Position numbers and translations under genes: made by a program
Source: a virus
Strand: one strand, 5' to 3'
IMG/VR virus record: IMGVR_UViG_3300030061_001881
Location: 1 to 40,880 of that record
DNA: 40,880 nucleotides
Shown: piece by piece, positions 1 through 6,418 of the stretch
Layout: each line of letters starts with the position of its first letter
Position numbering within the stretch: position 1 is the stretch's first letter
Notes under the pieces: generated by a model
What the model was told of the DNA's origin: nothing
The model's input: only the letters and a program-made list of their open reading frames with translations
Databases searched by the model: none

Positions 1-117
1 AGTCTCTCTTCATAACACCCGAAGGGCGACCCACTACGTCAGCATACACTGTGTCGCTACGTGGTAGGTAGCATCGAATAATGTGGGTAGGTTGTATCAG
101 AATGCGGATAAAATAGA
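1..117. other. Non-coding left end of window
   Basis: No convincing reading frame is seen here on either strand. It holds one copy of the octamer CGCTACGT (55-62), which recurs, with its reverse complement, in the non-coding region after the first gene. The first promoter follows directly. It may be a contig or genome end, but nothing in the sequence proves that. Confidence 0.4.
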
Positions 118-142
118 GTTAGTATATAAAGGTCTAGTAGTA
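118..142 (+). promoter_or_regulatory. Class A promoter P1
   Basis: TATATAAA at 123-130 is preceded by GTTAG and followed directly by GGTCTAGTA, the same arrangement as before genes at 1690, 3787 and 9427. An archaeal start site about 27 nt from the TATA box would fall near 150, just before the hairpin at 151-176. Confidence 0.85.
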
Positions 143-150
143 TAGTTGAT

Positions 151-176
151 TGTCTCAAAAGGTGAAAACCGAGACA
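151..176 (+). promoter_or_regulatory. Hairpin at predicted mRNA 5' end
   Basis: TGTCTC (151-156) pairs with GAGACA (171-176). Inside, GGT (161-163) pairs with ACC (168-170) around a GAAA loop, leaving an AAAA bulge at 157-160. GAAA is a stable GNRA-type loop. The predicted transcription start lies immediately upstream, and a Shine-Dalgarno-like GGTGG follows at once, so the mRNA would begin with this stem. A role in stability or translation control is inferred. Confidence 0.5.
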
Positions 177-188
177 GGTGGTAATAAG

Positions 189-1022
189 ATGAATAAATAC
201 ATAACCGATAAAAGAAATGCTGAAGAAAGCCGTAGCCTTGTGTTTGTTGGTACGCTATTAGTGTACTTAGCAAACATAATTAGCGGTCTGAAAGTGACTC
301 ATAATGTCGCTTGCTGGACTAATTTTAGTCGTGCTGATGGTACATCCATGATGATACCAATGATGCCGACTGAAAAATATCCTGCAAATGATACTGTGAA
401 AACTGCTAAACAAGCACGTAAAGCAATAAAAGATTTGTTTACATGGATGAAAGAAGCCCAAACAAACCCAATCGCTTTAGATGGTGTGGCAACACCCATC
501 AAGATATCAAAGAACGGTGACTTAACAGGTCACAAGACTATGGCATCTGCTGAAAAAGTAGACTTTCACAGACCTGCTGGCAAAGCCGGTAACAATGAAT
601 ATGCTGCATGGTATGGTAACTTAGCACACTACAAACTTTCACAGTTTGTTGGTGCGTTTACTATCCCTCGAAGAATACTCAATCCATCTGCTAGAGTTCA
701 AGGAGAAATCAAAACTGCTTACTCACTTGATGGTGTTGATATGCCTTTGAAGACTGTACGCAGTAAAATGCTACAAGCATATTCTGGTAATCTACCAACC
801 ATCACCGTTGATGGTGTGGCTGTGGATATATCCGGTACAAGAAATGATGCAATAGCAAAAGCAGCCTGTTTAATCGCAGGTTATGCTAATGGATTATTCT
901 TTGATTGTGCAACAAGTGAAGTTACACCTTCTTCGGTATCAGTTCAGAACTTGACTCCTGCTCAAATCAGTGAGGCTCTAGGTGTTGATATATCAGCACT
1001 CAAAGCCCTACTAAATCAATAA
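189..1022 (+). CDS. Unknown protein, first gene with its own promoter
   Basis: Encodes 277 residues that I do not recognise. The start chosen is ATG 189, seven bases after AGGTGG (176-181). An in-frame TTG at 150 sits at the expected leaderless position and would add 13 residues, so the start is not certain. Near the N-terminus, SLVFVGTLLVYLANIISGL is hydrophobic and could be a membrane or buried helix. The rest is mixed and has no cysteine cluster or nucleotide-binding motif; the C-terminal part (LTPAQISEALGVDISALKALL) looks helical. The gene stands alone between its own promoter and strong downstream hairpins, so it is probably expressed as a single-gene mRNA, perhaps at a high level. It could be structural or a host-takeover protein; neither is shown. 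Confidence 0.8.
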   Translation: MNKYITDKRNAEESRSLVFVGTLLVYLANIISGLKVTHNVACWTNFSRADGTSMMIPMMPTEKYPANDTVKTAKQARKAIKDLFTWMKEAQTNPIALDGVATPIKISKNGDLTGHKTMASAEKVDFHRPAGKAGNNEYAAWYGNLAHYKLSQFVGAFTIPRRILNPSARVQGEIKTAYSLDGVDMPLKTVRSKMLQAYSGNLPTITVDGVAVDISGTRNDAIAKAACLIAGYANGLFFDCATSEVTPSSVSVQNLTPAQISEALGVDISALKALLNQ

Positions 1023-1059
1023 GTAGGCAGGAAAATAACAGTTCAGTAATACACAAACC

Positions 1060-1083
1060 CTCCTCGGCCTTCGGGTCGGGGAG
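1060..1083 (+). terminator. Strong UUCG hairpin after first gene
   Basis: A continuous 10-bp stem (including G-T pairs) closes on a TTCG tetraloop at 1070-1073. It is followed by a pyrimidine-rich stretch with TTTTCTTCC rather than a clean T run. It is probably a 3'-end stabiliser or terminator of the first mRNA. Confidence 0.6.
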
Positions 1084-1102
1084 TGGTCTTCATTTTCTTC
1101 CG

Positions 1103-1158
1103 AAACGACCATGTGAGTTGCTTCCTCGCTTTGTTTATACATGCTCACATGGTTGTTT
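1103..1158. repeat. Long inverted repeat (15-bp stem)
   Basis: Bases 1103-1117 pair with 1144-1158 over 15 positions, including the perfect decamer ACCATGTGAG / CTCACATGGT, around a 26-base loop. It lies between two UUCG hairpins. It could be part of a small RNA or of the structured 3' end of the first transcript. Confidence 0.6.
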
Positions 1159-1174
1159 CACATCACATACAATT

Positions 1175-1207
1175 AGCCCTGCCCCTTCGGGGGTGGGGCT
1201 TTTTTTT
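1175..1207 (+). terminator. Intrinsic terminator
   Basis: An 11-bp GC-rich stem (1175-1185 with 1190-1200) closes on a TTCG loop (1186-1189) and is followed directly by a run of seven T. The downstream bases TTTTATTTTCAAATT are the same as those after the terminator at 9238. Confidence 0.85.
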
Positions 1208-1228
1208 ATTTTCAAATTCGGCTTGGTA

Positions 1229-1292
1229 CGTGCGTCAAGTATCTTCATGGACATGAAGAACGTACTTTCATGCACGACCCAACCATATGGGT
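1229..1292. repeat. Consecutive hairpins in non-coding DNA
   Basis: CGTGC (1229-1233) pairs with GCACG (1272-1276), AAGTA (1237-1241) with TACTT (1263-1267), and TCTTCAT (1242-1248) with ATGAAGA (1253-1259), giving one long imperfect stem-loop. ACCCA (1277-1281) and TGGGT (1288-1292) form a second small hairpin next to it. No reading frame explains this. An RNA structure or a protein-binding/origin site are both possible. Confidence 0.5.
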
Positions 1293-1375
1293 GGACAAAT
1301 GCACATAATTCGTGAAAAAAATTGAACAATTGTATAGCCGCACGTAGAATCAAGTGAGTTTGATATAAACAAACC

Positions 1376-1485
1376 CGTTGTTGTTGGGGTGACACACACG
1401 CCCCCGTAAACAACGTAGCGACAAAGATTCCCTATATACATATACGCACGTAAGCAAATACTCGATAGTCATATACACGCTACGT
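1376..1485. repeat. Nested inverted repeats in 453-bp non-coding region
   Basis: The stretch 1208-1655 has no supportable gene. Within it CGTTGTT (1376-1382) pairs with AACAACG (1409-1415) around an inner GGGG/CCCC stem. ACGTAGCG (1413-1420) is the inverse of CGCTACGT (1478-1485). GATAGTCAT (1464-1472) is the inverse of ATGACTATC (1564-1572). The density of inverted repeats beside an AT-rich block is what an origin or a regulatory hub would look like, but no function is proven. Confidence 0.45.
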
Positions 1486-1491
1486 AATGTT

Positions 1492-1534
1492 TCTAATTAT
1501 TCTATTATTCATCTATACATAATAATAATAGTAG
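1492..1534. repeat. AT-rich element, copy 1
   Basis: This block shares TCTAATTATTC, then ATTATTC, then TATACATAATAAT and a closing GTAGT with bases 36240-36285, with only a few changes and small insertions. Each copy contains an inverted repeat ATTATT / AATAAT around a spacer. This copy lies in non-coding DNA about 120 bases before promoter P2. Confidence 0.6.
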
Positions 1535-1655
1535 TATATATTGAGTGTAGGGGGGTATGAATAATGACTATCATCAAATTATTCATGTGTACAAACGAAT
1601 TATTGGAAACACTGAATTAATGGATTTTTATAATCAAAAAGGCCGAAAATCAAAA

Positions 1656-1680
1656 GTTAGTATATAAAGGTCTAGTAATA
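1656..1680 (+). promoter_or_regulatory. Class A promoter P2
   Basis: GTTAG, TATATAAA (1661-1668) and GGTCTAGTA follow one another without gaps. The ATG of the next gene lies 29 nt from the first T of the box, so the mRNA should be leaderless or nearly so. Confidence 0.85.
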
Positions 1681-1689
1681 CAGATTTTT

Positions 1690-2019
1690 ATGGAAAAGTC
1701 TAATGACGAATTTATAGATAAACAAGAAGGAACAACACAACCGCACAGATTTGAGAATGGCACGACACTGCCATCATGGGTTGACATATTCAACGTAGCG
1801 GGCTACGCTGAACCTTACAGACCTGCACTTAAGATGATGCAACAGATAGAACGTGCGGGGCATGGCGATAGTGTTGAGCGAGAGTTGCTTAACCTAGTGG
1901 TGAACTACAAGAGATGCAGAGAGGAATTGAAGGCAAGGTGTGTGGATATGCTATACGGTAATCGTATCAAGATGTACTCCTATCAAGGATGGGACACACT
2001 AACTACGGGGGGATATTGA
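1690..2019 (+). CDS. Unknown small protein (109 aa)
   Basis: First gene of the second transcription unit. No Shine-Dalgarno site precedes ATG 1690; its place 29 nt from the TATA box fits leaderless translation. The N-terminal 25 residues are polar and acidic, and the middle looks helical (GHGDSVERELLNLVVNYKR). I recognise no family. The inverted repeat CGTAGC-GG-GCTACG at 1794-1807 lies inside the coding sequence and may be only a codon effect (Val-Ala-Gly-Tyr-Ala). The next gene starts on the base after the stop codon. Confidence 0.75.
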   Translation: MEKSNDEFIDKQEGTTQPHRFENGTTLPSWVDIFNVAGYAEPYRPALKMMQQIERAGHGDSVERELLNLVVNYKRCREELKARCVDMLYGNRIKMYSYQGWDTLTTGGY

Positions 2020-2316
2020 ATGAATACCAAAGACACTACACCTTATAGGATAGAAGACATACAGGAAATAGAACTAAGTTACAGTTCGCATATGAGTTTC
2101 AAAGTGGTGGAAGCCCTGTCTGCAAAGAATGTAGGGTTGTGGTTTTCAGGCAGGGTCAAGAAATTTTGGGTCAAGCACTGCACACTATACATGAGGTTGG
2201 AAGATGGCACTATCGTGGATGAGGACTTATCCAGCCTTGAGACAATCGTGGACAACAAGTGGCCGACAAAGATTTGGGTTCAAGGTGGTAATAAATATTG
2301 GAGTGAGTGGGAATGA
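2020..2316 (+). CDS. Unknown small protein (98 aa)
   Basis: ATG 2020 directly follows the TGA of the upstream gene. The protein appears to be mainly beta: alternating hydrophobic stretches such as LWFSGRVKKFWVKHCTLYM, followed by an acidic turn and a tryptophan-rich end. This could suit a small barrel-like fold, but no family is recognised. Its stop overlaps the start of the next gene (ATGA). Confidence 0.75.
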   Translation: MNTKDTTPYRIEDIQEIELSYSSHMSFKVVEALSAKNVGLWFSGRVKKFWVKHCTLYMRLEDGTIVDEDLSSLETIVDNKWPTKIWVQGGNKYWSEWE

Positions 2317-2612
2317 GACCGAAGATAGAATACATAGCAGTGTCAAGGCATTGGTGGGATAGAGTGAACGGTAACTCTTACTTCTCAGCACAGATATTTG
2401 ATTTACGTATGACATTGAAAGCCGTCTTACCATTTCAATACGGTAACAATTCTCATGCGGAAGATGTTATTGTTGCTTGGGTTCAATCAATGAATGAAGT
2501 ACATGAACACAAGCATGATGTAAGACGCAAGATATACTTTGACAGGAATGATACAACTAATCGTGATTGTGTTGCACTTGGTAAAGCAATAGTGGAAGGT
2601 GAAGATGAATGA
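2313..2612 (+). CDS. Unknown small protein (99 aa)
   Basis: The start chosen is ATG 2313, which overlaps the preceding stop as ATGA; a GTG two codons upstream is less likely. The protein has an aromatic N-terminal half and a helical C-terminal half rich in His and Asp, and ends in EGEDE. The acidic tail matches the ribosome site of the next gene (GGAAGGTGAAGATGAATGA). No family recognised. Confidence 0.7.
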   Translation: MRPKIEYIAVSRHWWDRVNGNSYFSAQIFDLRMTLKAVLPFQYGNNSHAEDVIVAWVQSMNEVHEHKHDVRRKIYFDRNDTTNRDCVALGKAIVEGEDE

Positions 2613-2776
2613 AATATAGTTTAGTTTGTGAGTGTGGGTACGAAACACCCTCGACTGAAGATGAAGATGAACTTATGGATGGCGGTAGAATTGCTGATGA
2701 TTTACTGATACATCAAGAGTGGTGTGAGATAGCCCGTCGAAATGGTGGGAATATGAGTAGAGGTGAAGATGAATGA
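2609..2776 (+). CDS. Small acidic protein (55 aa)
   Basis: Starts at ATG 2609 inside the preceding stop and ends in TGA 2774-2776, which overlaps the next ATG. The sequence begins MKYSLVCECGYETPSTEDED, with CxC near the N-terminus and a further Cys later, suggesting a minimal zinc-ribbon-like start. It ends RGEDE, again the imprint of the next Shine-Dalgarno site. The overlaps on both sides and the ribosome site support a real gene. Confidence 0.65.
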   Translation: MKYSLVCECGYETPSTEDEDELMDGGRIADDLLIHQEWCEIARRNGGNMSRGEDE

Positions 2777-3156
2777 GTAATATGTATGAAGAATATAATA
2801 GAGAAAATGCAGCGTATCAAAGAAGTTATGCGAGTGATTGTGCGGATAAATTACCATCATTGGCAAAGTATTGTGAAAGACTTTACAAAACATACGATGA
2901 ATTTCGTTTTGTTGCTTTATCAAATCCTCTACTAGAGAATGAAGATTATTATGATGCGTGTGCTAAATTTTCTAGCCTAAAAGAATACGCATTGTTAGAA
3001 TGGGAAAAGGATGTTGCAGTATGTGTCATGCAAATAAAACGCTATGGTAATGATAGAGATAAAGCCAAATTGAAAGAGAATATGTTTTGGATAAGAGGAA
3101 CTCGTAGCGTAGATGAACTATTCAACAACCGAACTAAGGAAGGTGATGAAGAATGA
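2773..3156 (+). CDS. Unknown protein (127 aa), mainly helical
   Basis: Linked to its neighbours by ATGA overlaps at both ends. The composition is charged and helical, with several Tyr and Cys but no paired Cys motif. The C-terminus reads TKEGDEE, which again encodes the next gene's ribosome-binding site. No family recognised. Confidence 0.75.
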   Translation: MSNMYEEYNRENAAYQRSYASDCADKLPSLAKYCERLYKTYDEFRFVALSNPLLENEDYYDACAKFSSLKEYALLEWEKDVAVCVMQIKRYGNDRDKAKLKENMFWIRGTRSVDELFNNRTKEGDEE

Positions 3157-3659
3157 GTGTAGATGCGTATGTTCAACACCCTAAATATTGGAAAATGGAA
3201 AGTAGACATGGTGATGAAGTAATAAGAGTACAGTATCTAGTGATGCGTAGAAGATGGGAAGAAGATTTGTTCTCAGTGGATGCTGAGTACGGTAAAGGAA
3301 GTATGTTTCCAAATGCCACAGTAAGTAAAGCCGAAGCAATTAGAAGGGTAGAAGAATGTGAAGTGGACGCACACCATACGAGTTATTTGAAAGATACAAA
3401 ACCAAAAGTCGCAGGTATAATATACACATACAAATGTCGTCACTCAGGTAATGTTTACACTGACCTGCCAATAAATACTGAACATAATGTAGGTGATTTT
3501 GGTTGGCATTATACCCACAAGTGTGAAGGTAGATATCAAGATGATAGGTCGAACAAGGTTTGTCATTCATGTAAACAAGCAGAAGAAAAAGGACATAGAC
3601 CACTGACAGATAAAGAGTTACACGATTTGAACGAGACAGGGTGGTTATCATATGAGTGA
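3153..3659 (+). CDS. Unknown protein with possible zinc site (168 aa)
   Basis: The C-terminal half carries CRH, a later HKCE, and then CHSC (within SNKVCHSCKQAEEKGH), spaced so that four Cys/His ligands could bind one zinc ion. The first 80 residues are charged and helical. The last eight bases overlap the next small gene. Function unknown; nucleic-acid binding would be a guess based only on the Cys pattern. Confidence 0.7.
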   Translation: MSVDAYVQHPKYWKMESRHGDEVIRVQYLVMRRRWEEDLFSVDAEYGKGSMFPNATVSKAEAIRRVEECEVDAHHTSYLKDTKPKVAGIIYTYKCRHSGNVYTDLPINTEHNVGDFGWHYTHKCEGRYQDDRSNKVCHSCKQAEEKGHRPLTDKELHDLNETGWLSYE

Positions 3660-3753
3660 AGTAGATATGTTTCCAATAGTTTTTGTTGGTGTTGTGTTTG
3701 TGTGGTCACTTGGCTACCTAGTATATGAATGTGTAAGGAGTAGATTAGTTTGA
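3652..3753 (+). CDS. Single-pass membrane microprotein (33 aa)
   Basis: Starts at ATG 3652, eight bases inside the preceding gene, and ends just before promoter P3. Residues 7-25 (FPIVFVGVVFVWSLGYLVY) form one clear hydrophobic segment, followed by a short basic tail, CVRSRLV, which would favour the cytoplasmic side. The overlap and the composition support a gene, but at this length chance is possible. Confidence 0.5.
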   Translation: MSEVDMFPIVFVGVVFVWSLGYLVYECVRSRLV

Positions 3754-3754
3754 A

Positions 3755-3779
3755 GTTAGTATATAAAGGTCTAGTAAAT
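3755..3779 (+). promoter_or_regulatory. Class A promoter P3
   Basis: GTTAG, TATATAAA (3760-3767) and GGTCTAGTA, as in P1 and P2. The first T lies 27 nt before ATG 3787. No terminator is seen between the upstream unit and this promoter, so it is probably internal and boosts the genes that follow. Confidence 0.85.
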
Positions 3780-3786
3780 GAAGGAG

Positions 3787-4104
3787 ATGAATAAAATGAG
3801 AAGAAGAAAATATAATAGTAAAAATGATGACAGGTATTTACCTGCTAATGAAGAAGAAAGAATAAGAAACAAGAGTAAGTGGAGTAAAATCGACAGGGCT
3901 AAGATAGAAAAGTGGGGTAGAAATTCACAATTGAAGTATGAATATCTAATGAACCAACAGGCAGCCAAAGCACAGATTGATTACTTGATTAGACAATTGA
4001 AGATACATGGTAAGAATGGTAACATGTACAATACTTACGATGAGTTACTACAACAGTTAGCACAAGCACGAAAGATTGCTTGGCCTATAAAGGAGATGAA
4101 ATAA
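3787..4104 (+). CDS. Unknown basic protein (105 aa)
   Basis: In-frame ATGs lie at 3778, 3787 and 3796. Codon 3787 fits the leaderless distance from the promoter (27 nt), whereas 3796 has AAGGAG nine bases upstream; the choice is not settled. The first 30 residues are strongly basic (MRRRKYNSKNDD...), and helix-forming residues follow with many Gln and Lys, suggesting nucleic-acid binding without proof. The protein ends KEMK, and the last codons form the ribosome site (AAGGAG) of the next gene. Confidence 0.65.
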   Translation: MNKMRRRKYNSKNDDRYLPANEEERIRNKSKWSKIDRAKIEKWGRNSQLKYEYLMNQQAAKAQIDYLIRQLKIHGKNGNMYNTYDELLQQLAQARKIAWPIKEMK

Positions 4105-4105
4105 T

Positions 4106-4324
4106 ATGAATAGAAGAATGACGATAGAGGAAATAAAGAAGAAAGATTGGTTACATTGTGATGTAACAGAAGAATGTAATGAGAAATCTGTGGACTATGA
4201 TGAAGATGCAAATGATTTCTTTTGTGAACAATGTGGTTCTCAATGGATAAACATGGGCTATACAGATGAAGAAAAGAAAGCGATGAGAGAATCAATAGCA
4301 AGACAGATAAGGGAGATGAAATAA
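4106..4324 (+). CDS. Zinc-ribbon-like small protein (72 aa)
   Basis: Two Cys groups are seen: HCDVTEEC near residue 15 and CEQC around residue 40, separated by an acidic loop. This is the spacing of a small zinc ribbon. AAGGAGATGAAATAATATG at the junction gives a good ribosome site, and the same junction sequence recurs before the next gene. Target unknown. Confidence 0.7.
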   Translation: MNRRMTIEEIKKKDWLHCDVTEECNEKSVDYDEDANDFFCEQCGSQWINMGYTDEEKKAMRESIARQIREMK

Positions 4325-4325
4325 T

Positions 4326-5270
4326 ATGGCGATGAGTATGCAACAGAAGAAACAATATGCAAAGATGAAGAAAGAAACTGCTAACGATGAGTGGTTCAAG
4401 AAACTAGAGAGTGCGATACAGGGTGAGAACTTGGCTTGGCGTAAGCCGTGGAAGGGTGGTAAGAGTAGTATGCCATCCAATCTAGTATCTAAGAAATCAT
4501 ATCGTGGTGGTAATCTAGTTATGCTTTGGATTGAAGCGATGACTAATGGTTGGACTGACCTACGGTTTGCTACACGTAAGCAGTTGATGGCTAAGAAAAT
4601 GTCAATCAAAGGCTTGAAGAATGGTACAGGTGTAAGCATCAAGTTCTTCAAACCTACTAAGTACACTAAGAAGAATGACGAGGGTGAGGAAGAAGAACAC
4701 TATGGTCGTACACTTAGATTCTATGAAGTGTTTTGTGTTGAACAATGTGAGGACTATGTTGCACCCGTTGTTGAGAATGCTGAAGAGATAATACCTACAT
4801 CAGAAATGATGGAACACATGGATGAATACGTAGCATCACAAGTCAATCTTGATTACTCAAGAGGTGGCGATAGAGCATACTATTCACCAGAACATGATAA
4901 GATTGTACTACCACCACATGATTCATTCGCTGACAGCATGGGTGAAGTGATGACCGCTATACATGAGGCAGTTCACTCCACTGGATATGCAACAAGACTA
5001 AATAGAAATCTCAAGTCTCGCTTTGGTTCGGCGGAGTATGCCTACGAGGAATTGATTGCTGAACTTGGTTCATTGATTGTTACACTTACTCTTGGTGGTG
5101 AGTTCAAGCCTGACTTGGTGGCCGAAGAGAATGCTAACAACGTAGCATACTTACAGTCATGGCTTAAGGCTTGCAAAGATAAAGACAAAGCATTGAACAA
5201 AGCGTTTGGTGATGCACAGAAAGCGGCTGACTACATACTGTCAGCGATACTAGGAGGTGAGGAAGAATGA
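4326..5270 (+). CDS. ardC: ArdC-type antirestriction protein
   Basis: 314 residues with the two-part layout of ArdC: an N-terminal ssDNA-binding region (about 20-145, with NLAWRKPW, YRGGNLVML and a Lys/Glu-rich loop before RTLRFYEVFCVEQ) and a C-terminal zincin-like metallopeptidase. The metal motif HEAVH is at 213-217, and a downstream YEELIAEL (Glu 241-242) could supply the third ligand. ArdC proteins on plasmids and phages protect incoming DNA from restriction, so a counter-defence role early in infection is inferred. The gene sits in a tightly coupled operon (ATGA overlap at the end) and has the usual length for the family. Confidence 0.88.
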   Translation: MAMSMQQKKQYAKMKKETANDEWFKKLESAIQGENLAWRKPWKGGKSSMPSNLVSKKSYRGGNLVMLWIEAMTNGWTDLRFATRKQLMAKKMSIKGLKNGTGVSIKFFKPTKYTKKNDEGEEEEHYGRTLRFYEVFCVEQCEDYVAPVVENAEEIIPTSEMMEHMDEYVASQVNLDYSRGGDRAYYSPEHDKIVLPPHDSFADSMGEVMTAIHEAVHSTGYATRLNRNLKSRFGSAEYAYEELIAELGSLIVTLTLGGEFKPDLVAEENANNVAYLQSWLKACKDKDKALNKAFGDAQKAADYILSAILGGEEE

Positions 5271-5575
5271 GAGGATTAACACAAAGTGAAATACAAAGAA
5301 GAATGTTAGCAAACGTAACGAAAGACATGTGGAATGATTACCGTAGTGTACAGGAGTCAGGTATAATGAACATGTTTGAACATTGGTATGCACCTGAAAT
5401 CATATCGAGGTTCGATGCCTTGCTTGATTGGTTTGAGACCGAGGGTAACACTGATGACTATGACCCTGTTGCTATGGAAGCGATAGTTGAATTACGTAAG
5501 AAGAAAGCAAGAAGAGTAGCATTACGTGAAGAGTTGGCTAGGTTAGATGCTGAATTAGGAGGCGAGGAAGAATGA
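5267..5575 (+). CDS. Unknown helical protein (102 aa)
   Basis: Overlaps ArdC by four bases. It is mainly helical; the last third (ELRKKKARRVALREELARLDAEL) has a coiled-coil pattern, so it may be oligomeric. It ends GGEEE, encoded by the next gene's ribosome site. No family recognised. Position suggests co-expression with ArdC and perhaps a partner role, which is only inference. Confidence 0.7.
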   Translation: MRGLTQSEIQRRMLANVTKDMWNDYRSVQESGIMNMFEHWYAPEIISRFDALLDWFETEGNTDDYDPVAMEAIVELRKKKARRVALREELARLDAELGGEEE

Positions 5576-5814
5576 CTGAATTAGTAGAGGAAGATGAGAT
5601 TTACGAGAGGATAATGGAATTGGAACACCTAGCAAAAGCATTCTATGTTTTTAGTAAAACTCCTCATCAAACTTATTATAGTCTAAAAGATGATGTTAAG
5701 GTTTGGGATGATGTTATTGGTATGCTTTCTGATGATAATAGAGAAGAATATGAAGAATTGATGGTTATGTGGGATGAAATACAAGATGATTATGTAGGAG
5801 ATGAAGAAGAATGA
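5572..5814 (+). CDS. Very acidic small protein (80 aa)
   Basis: Asp and Glu dominate, with few Lys or Arg, and helices look likely throughout. Start and stop both overlap neighbours as ATGA. Acidic viral proteins of this size can act as DNA mimics; nothing specific is visible here. It ends GDEEE. Confidence 0.7.
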   Translation: MTELVEEDEIYERIMELEHLAKAFYVFSKTPHQTYYSLKDDVKVWDDVIGMLSDDNREEYEELMVMWDEIQDDYVGDEEE

Positions 5815-6140
5815 AAAAATGGTCTACAAAATACAAGTTGGTTAATGGAACAAGTTATGACGAGAGAACTGATGATGAAGTCATTAGAGTCTTGGAACGT
5901 TGTCGAACAAACAACACTAGGGTAGTTTTAGACTACGGTGATACCAAAACAGGTAAGTCTTGGAACGATAGGTATGGTATTACAGGTAGGGTTGGTAGGT
6001 CAGGCGGTCAAGTAAAAATCCCTATCCTTCTTTACAACAAAAGAAGTAAAGGTGGCGGGGCTATACTTACTGATTGTATAATCGGCATCAAAAGAAGTAA
6101 GGGTAAAGATACACTTTACAGATGGAAGGTGATTGAATGA
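5811..6140 (+). CDS. Conserved phage-type orphan (109 aa)
   Basis: The core VVLDYGDTKTGKSW, then GRVGRSGG, then IPILLYNKRSKGGGAIL resembles a small family of unknown function that I recall from many bacteriophages (YGDTxTGxxW ... GRS ... SxGGGAIL). The pattern suggests a beta-rich fold with a conserved glycine loop. No role is established. Its last codons, together with the start of the next gene, form a 31-bp stretch that occurs again at 21825. Confidence 0.75.
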   Translation: MKKWSTKYKLVNGTSYDERTDDEVIRVLERCRTNNTRVVLDYGDTKTGKSWNDRYGITGRVGRSGGQVKIPILLYNKRSKGGGAILTDCIIGIKRSKGKDTLYRWKVIE

Positions 6141-6418
6141 TTGACACAGACAAATACAAAGGACATACAAGTGGAAGCAAAATTGGGTACTATCCTAGTG
6201 GATGGAGTGTTGAATGGGTTGAACCTTGTACTTGGTACATACGTGACCCCGAAGTTCATCTTGTTGGTAGTGAGGCTAACAGACTTCTGATACAAGACGC
6301 ACCACTTCTCCTTGAAGAATTCAAGCGGTTGCAGGACTACAATGCTGCTCTATTGCACTGGGTGATGTATCACTTGGACAAGGATGAGGATGAAGTCAAG
6401 GAGATGATTTACGAATGA
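6137..6418 (+). CDS. MIDTDKY-family protein, copy 1 (93 aa)
   Basis: A paralogue of the protein at 21835-22269. Both begin MIDTDKY, contain a Trp/Val-rich middle, and then a DAPLLL-E-KR segment (IQDAPLLLEEFKRL here, IADAPLLLAELKRM in the other). The second block resembles a short motif common in phage Ea22-like proteins. This copy is shorter at the C-terminus. The start overlaps the preceding stop. Function unknown. Confidence 0.72.
   Translation: MIDTDKYKGHTSGSKIGYYPSGWSVEWVEPCTWYIRDPEVHLVGSEANRLLIQDAPLLLEEFKRLQDYNAALLHWVMYHLDKDEDEVKEMIYE

Noticed and set aside
1-150. Partial gene entering from the left edge
   Set aside because: All three + frames stop within the first 130 bases and show no protein-like composition.
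1135-1413. Minus-strand frame of 92 codons in the hairpin region
   Set aside because: It crosses the terminator and several inverted repeats, has no ribosome site and shows no protein-like pattern.
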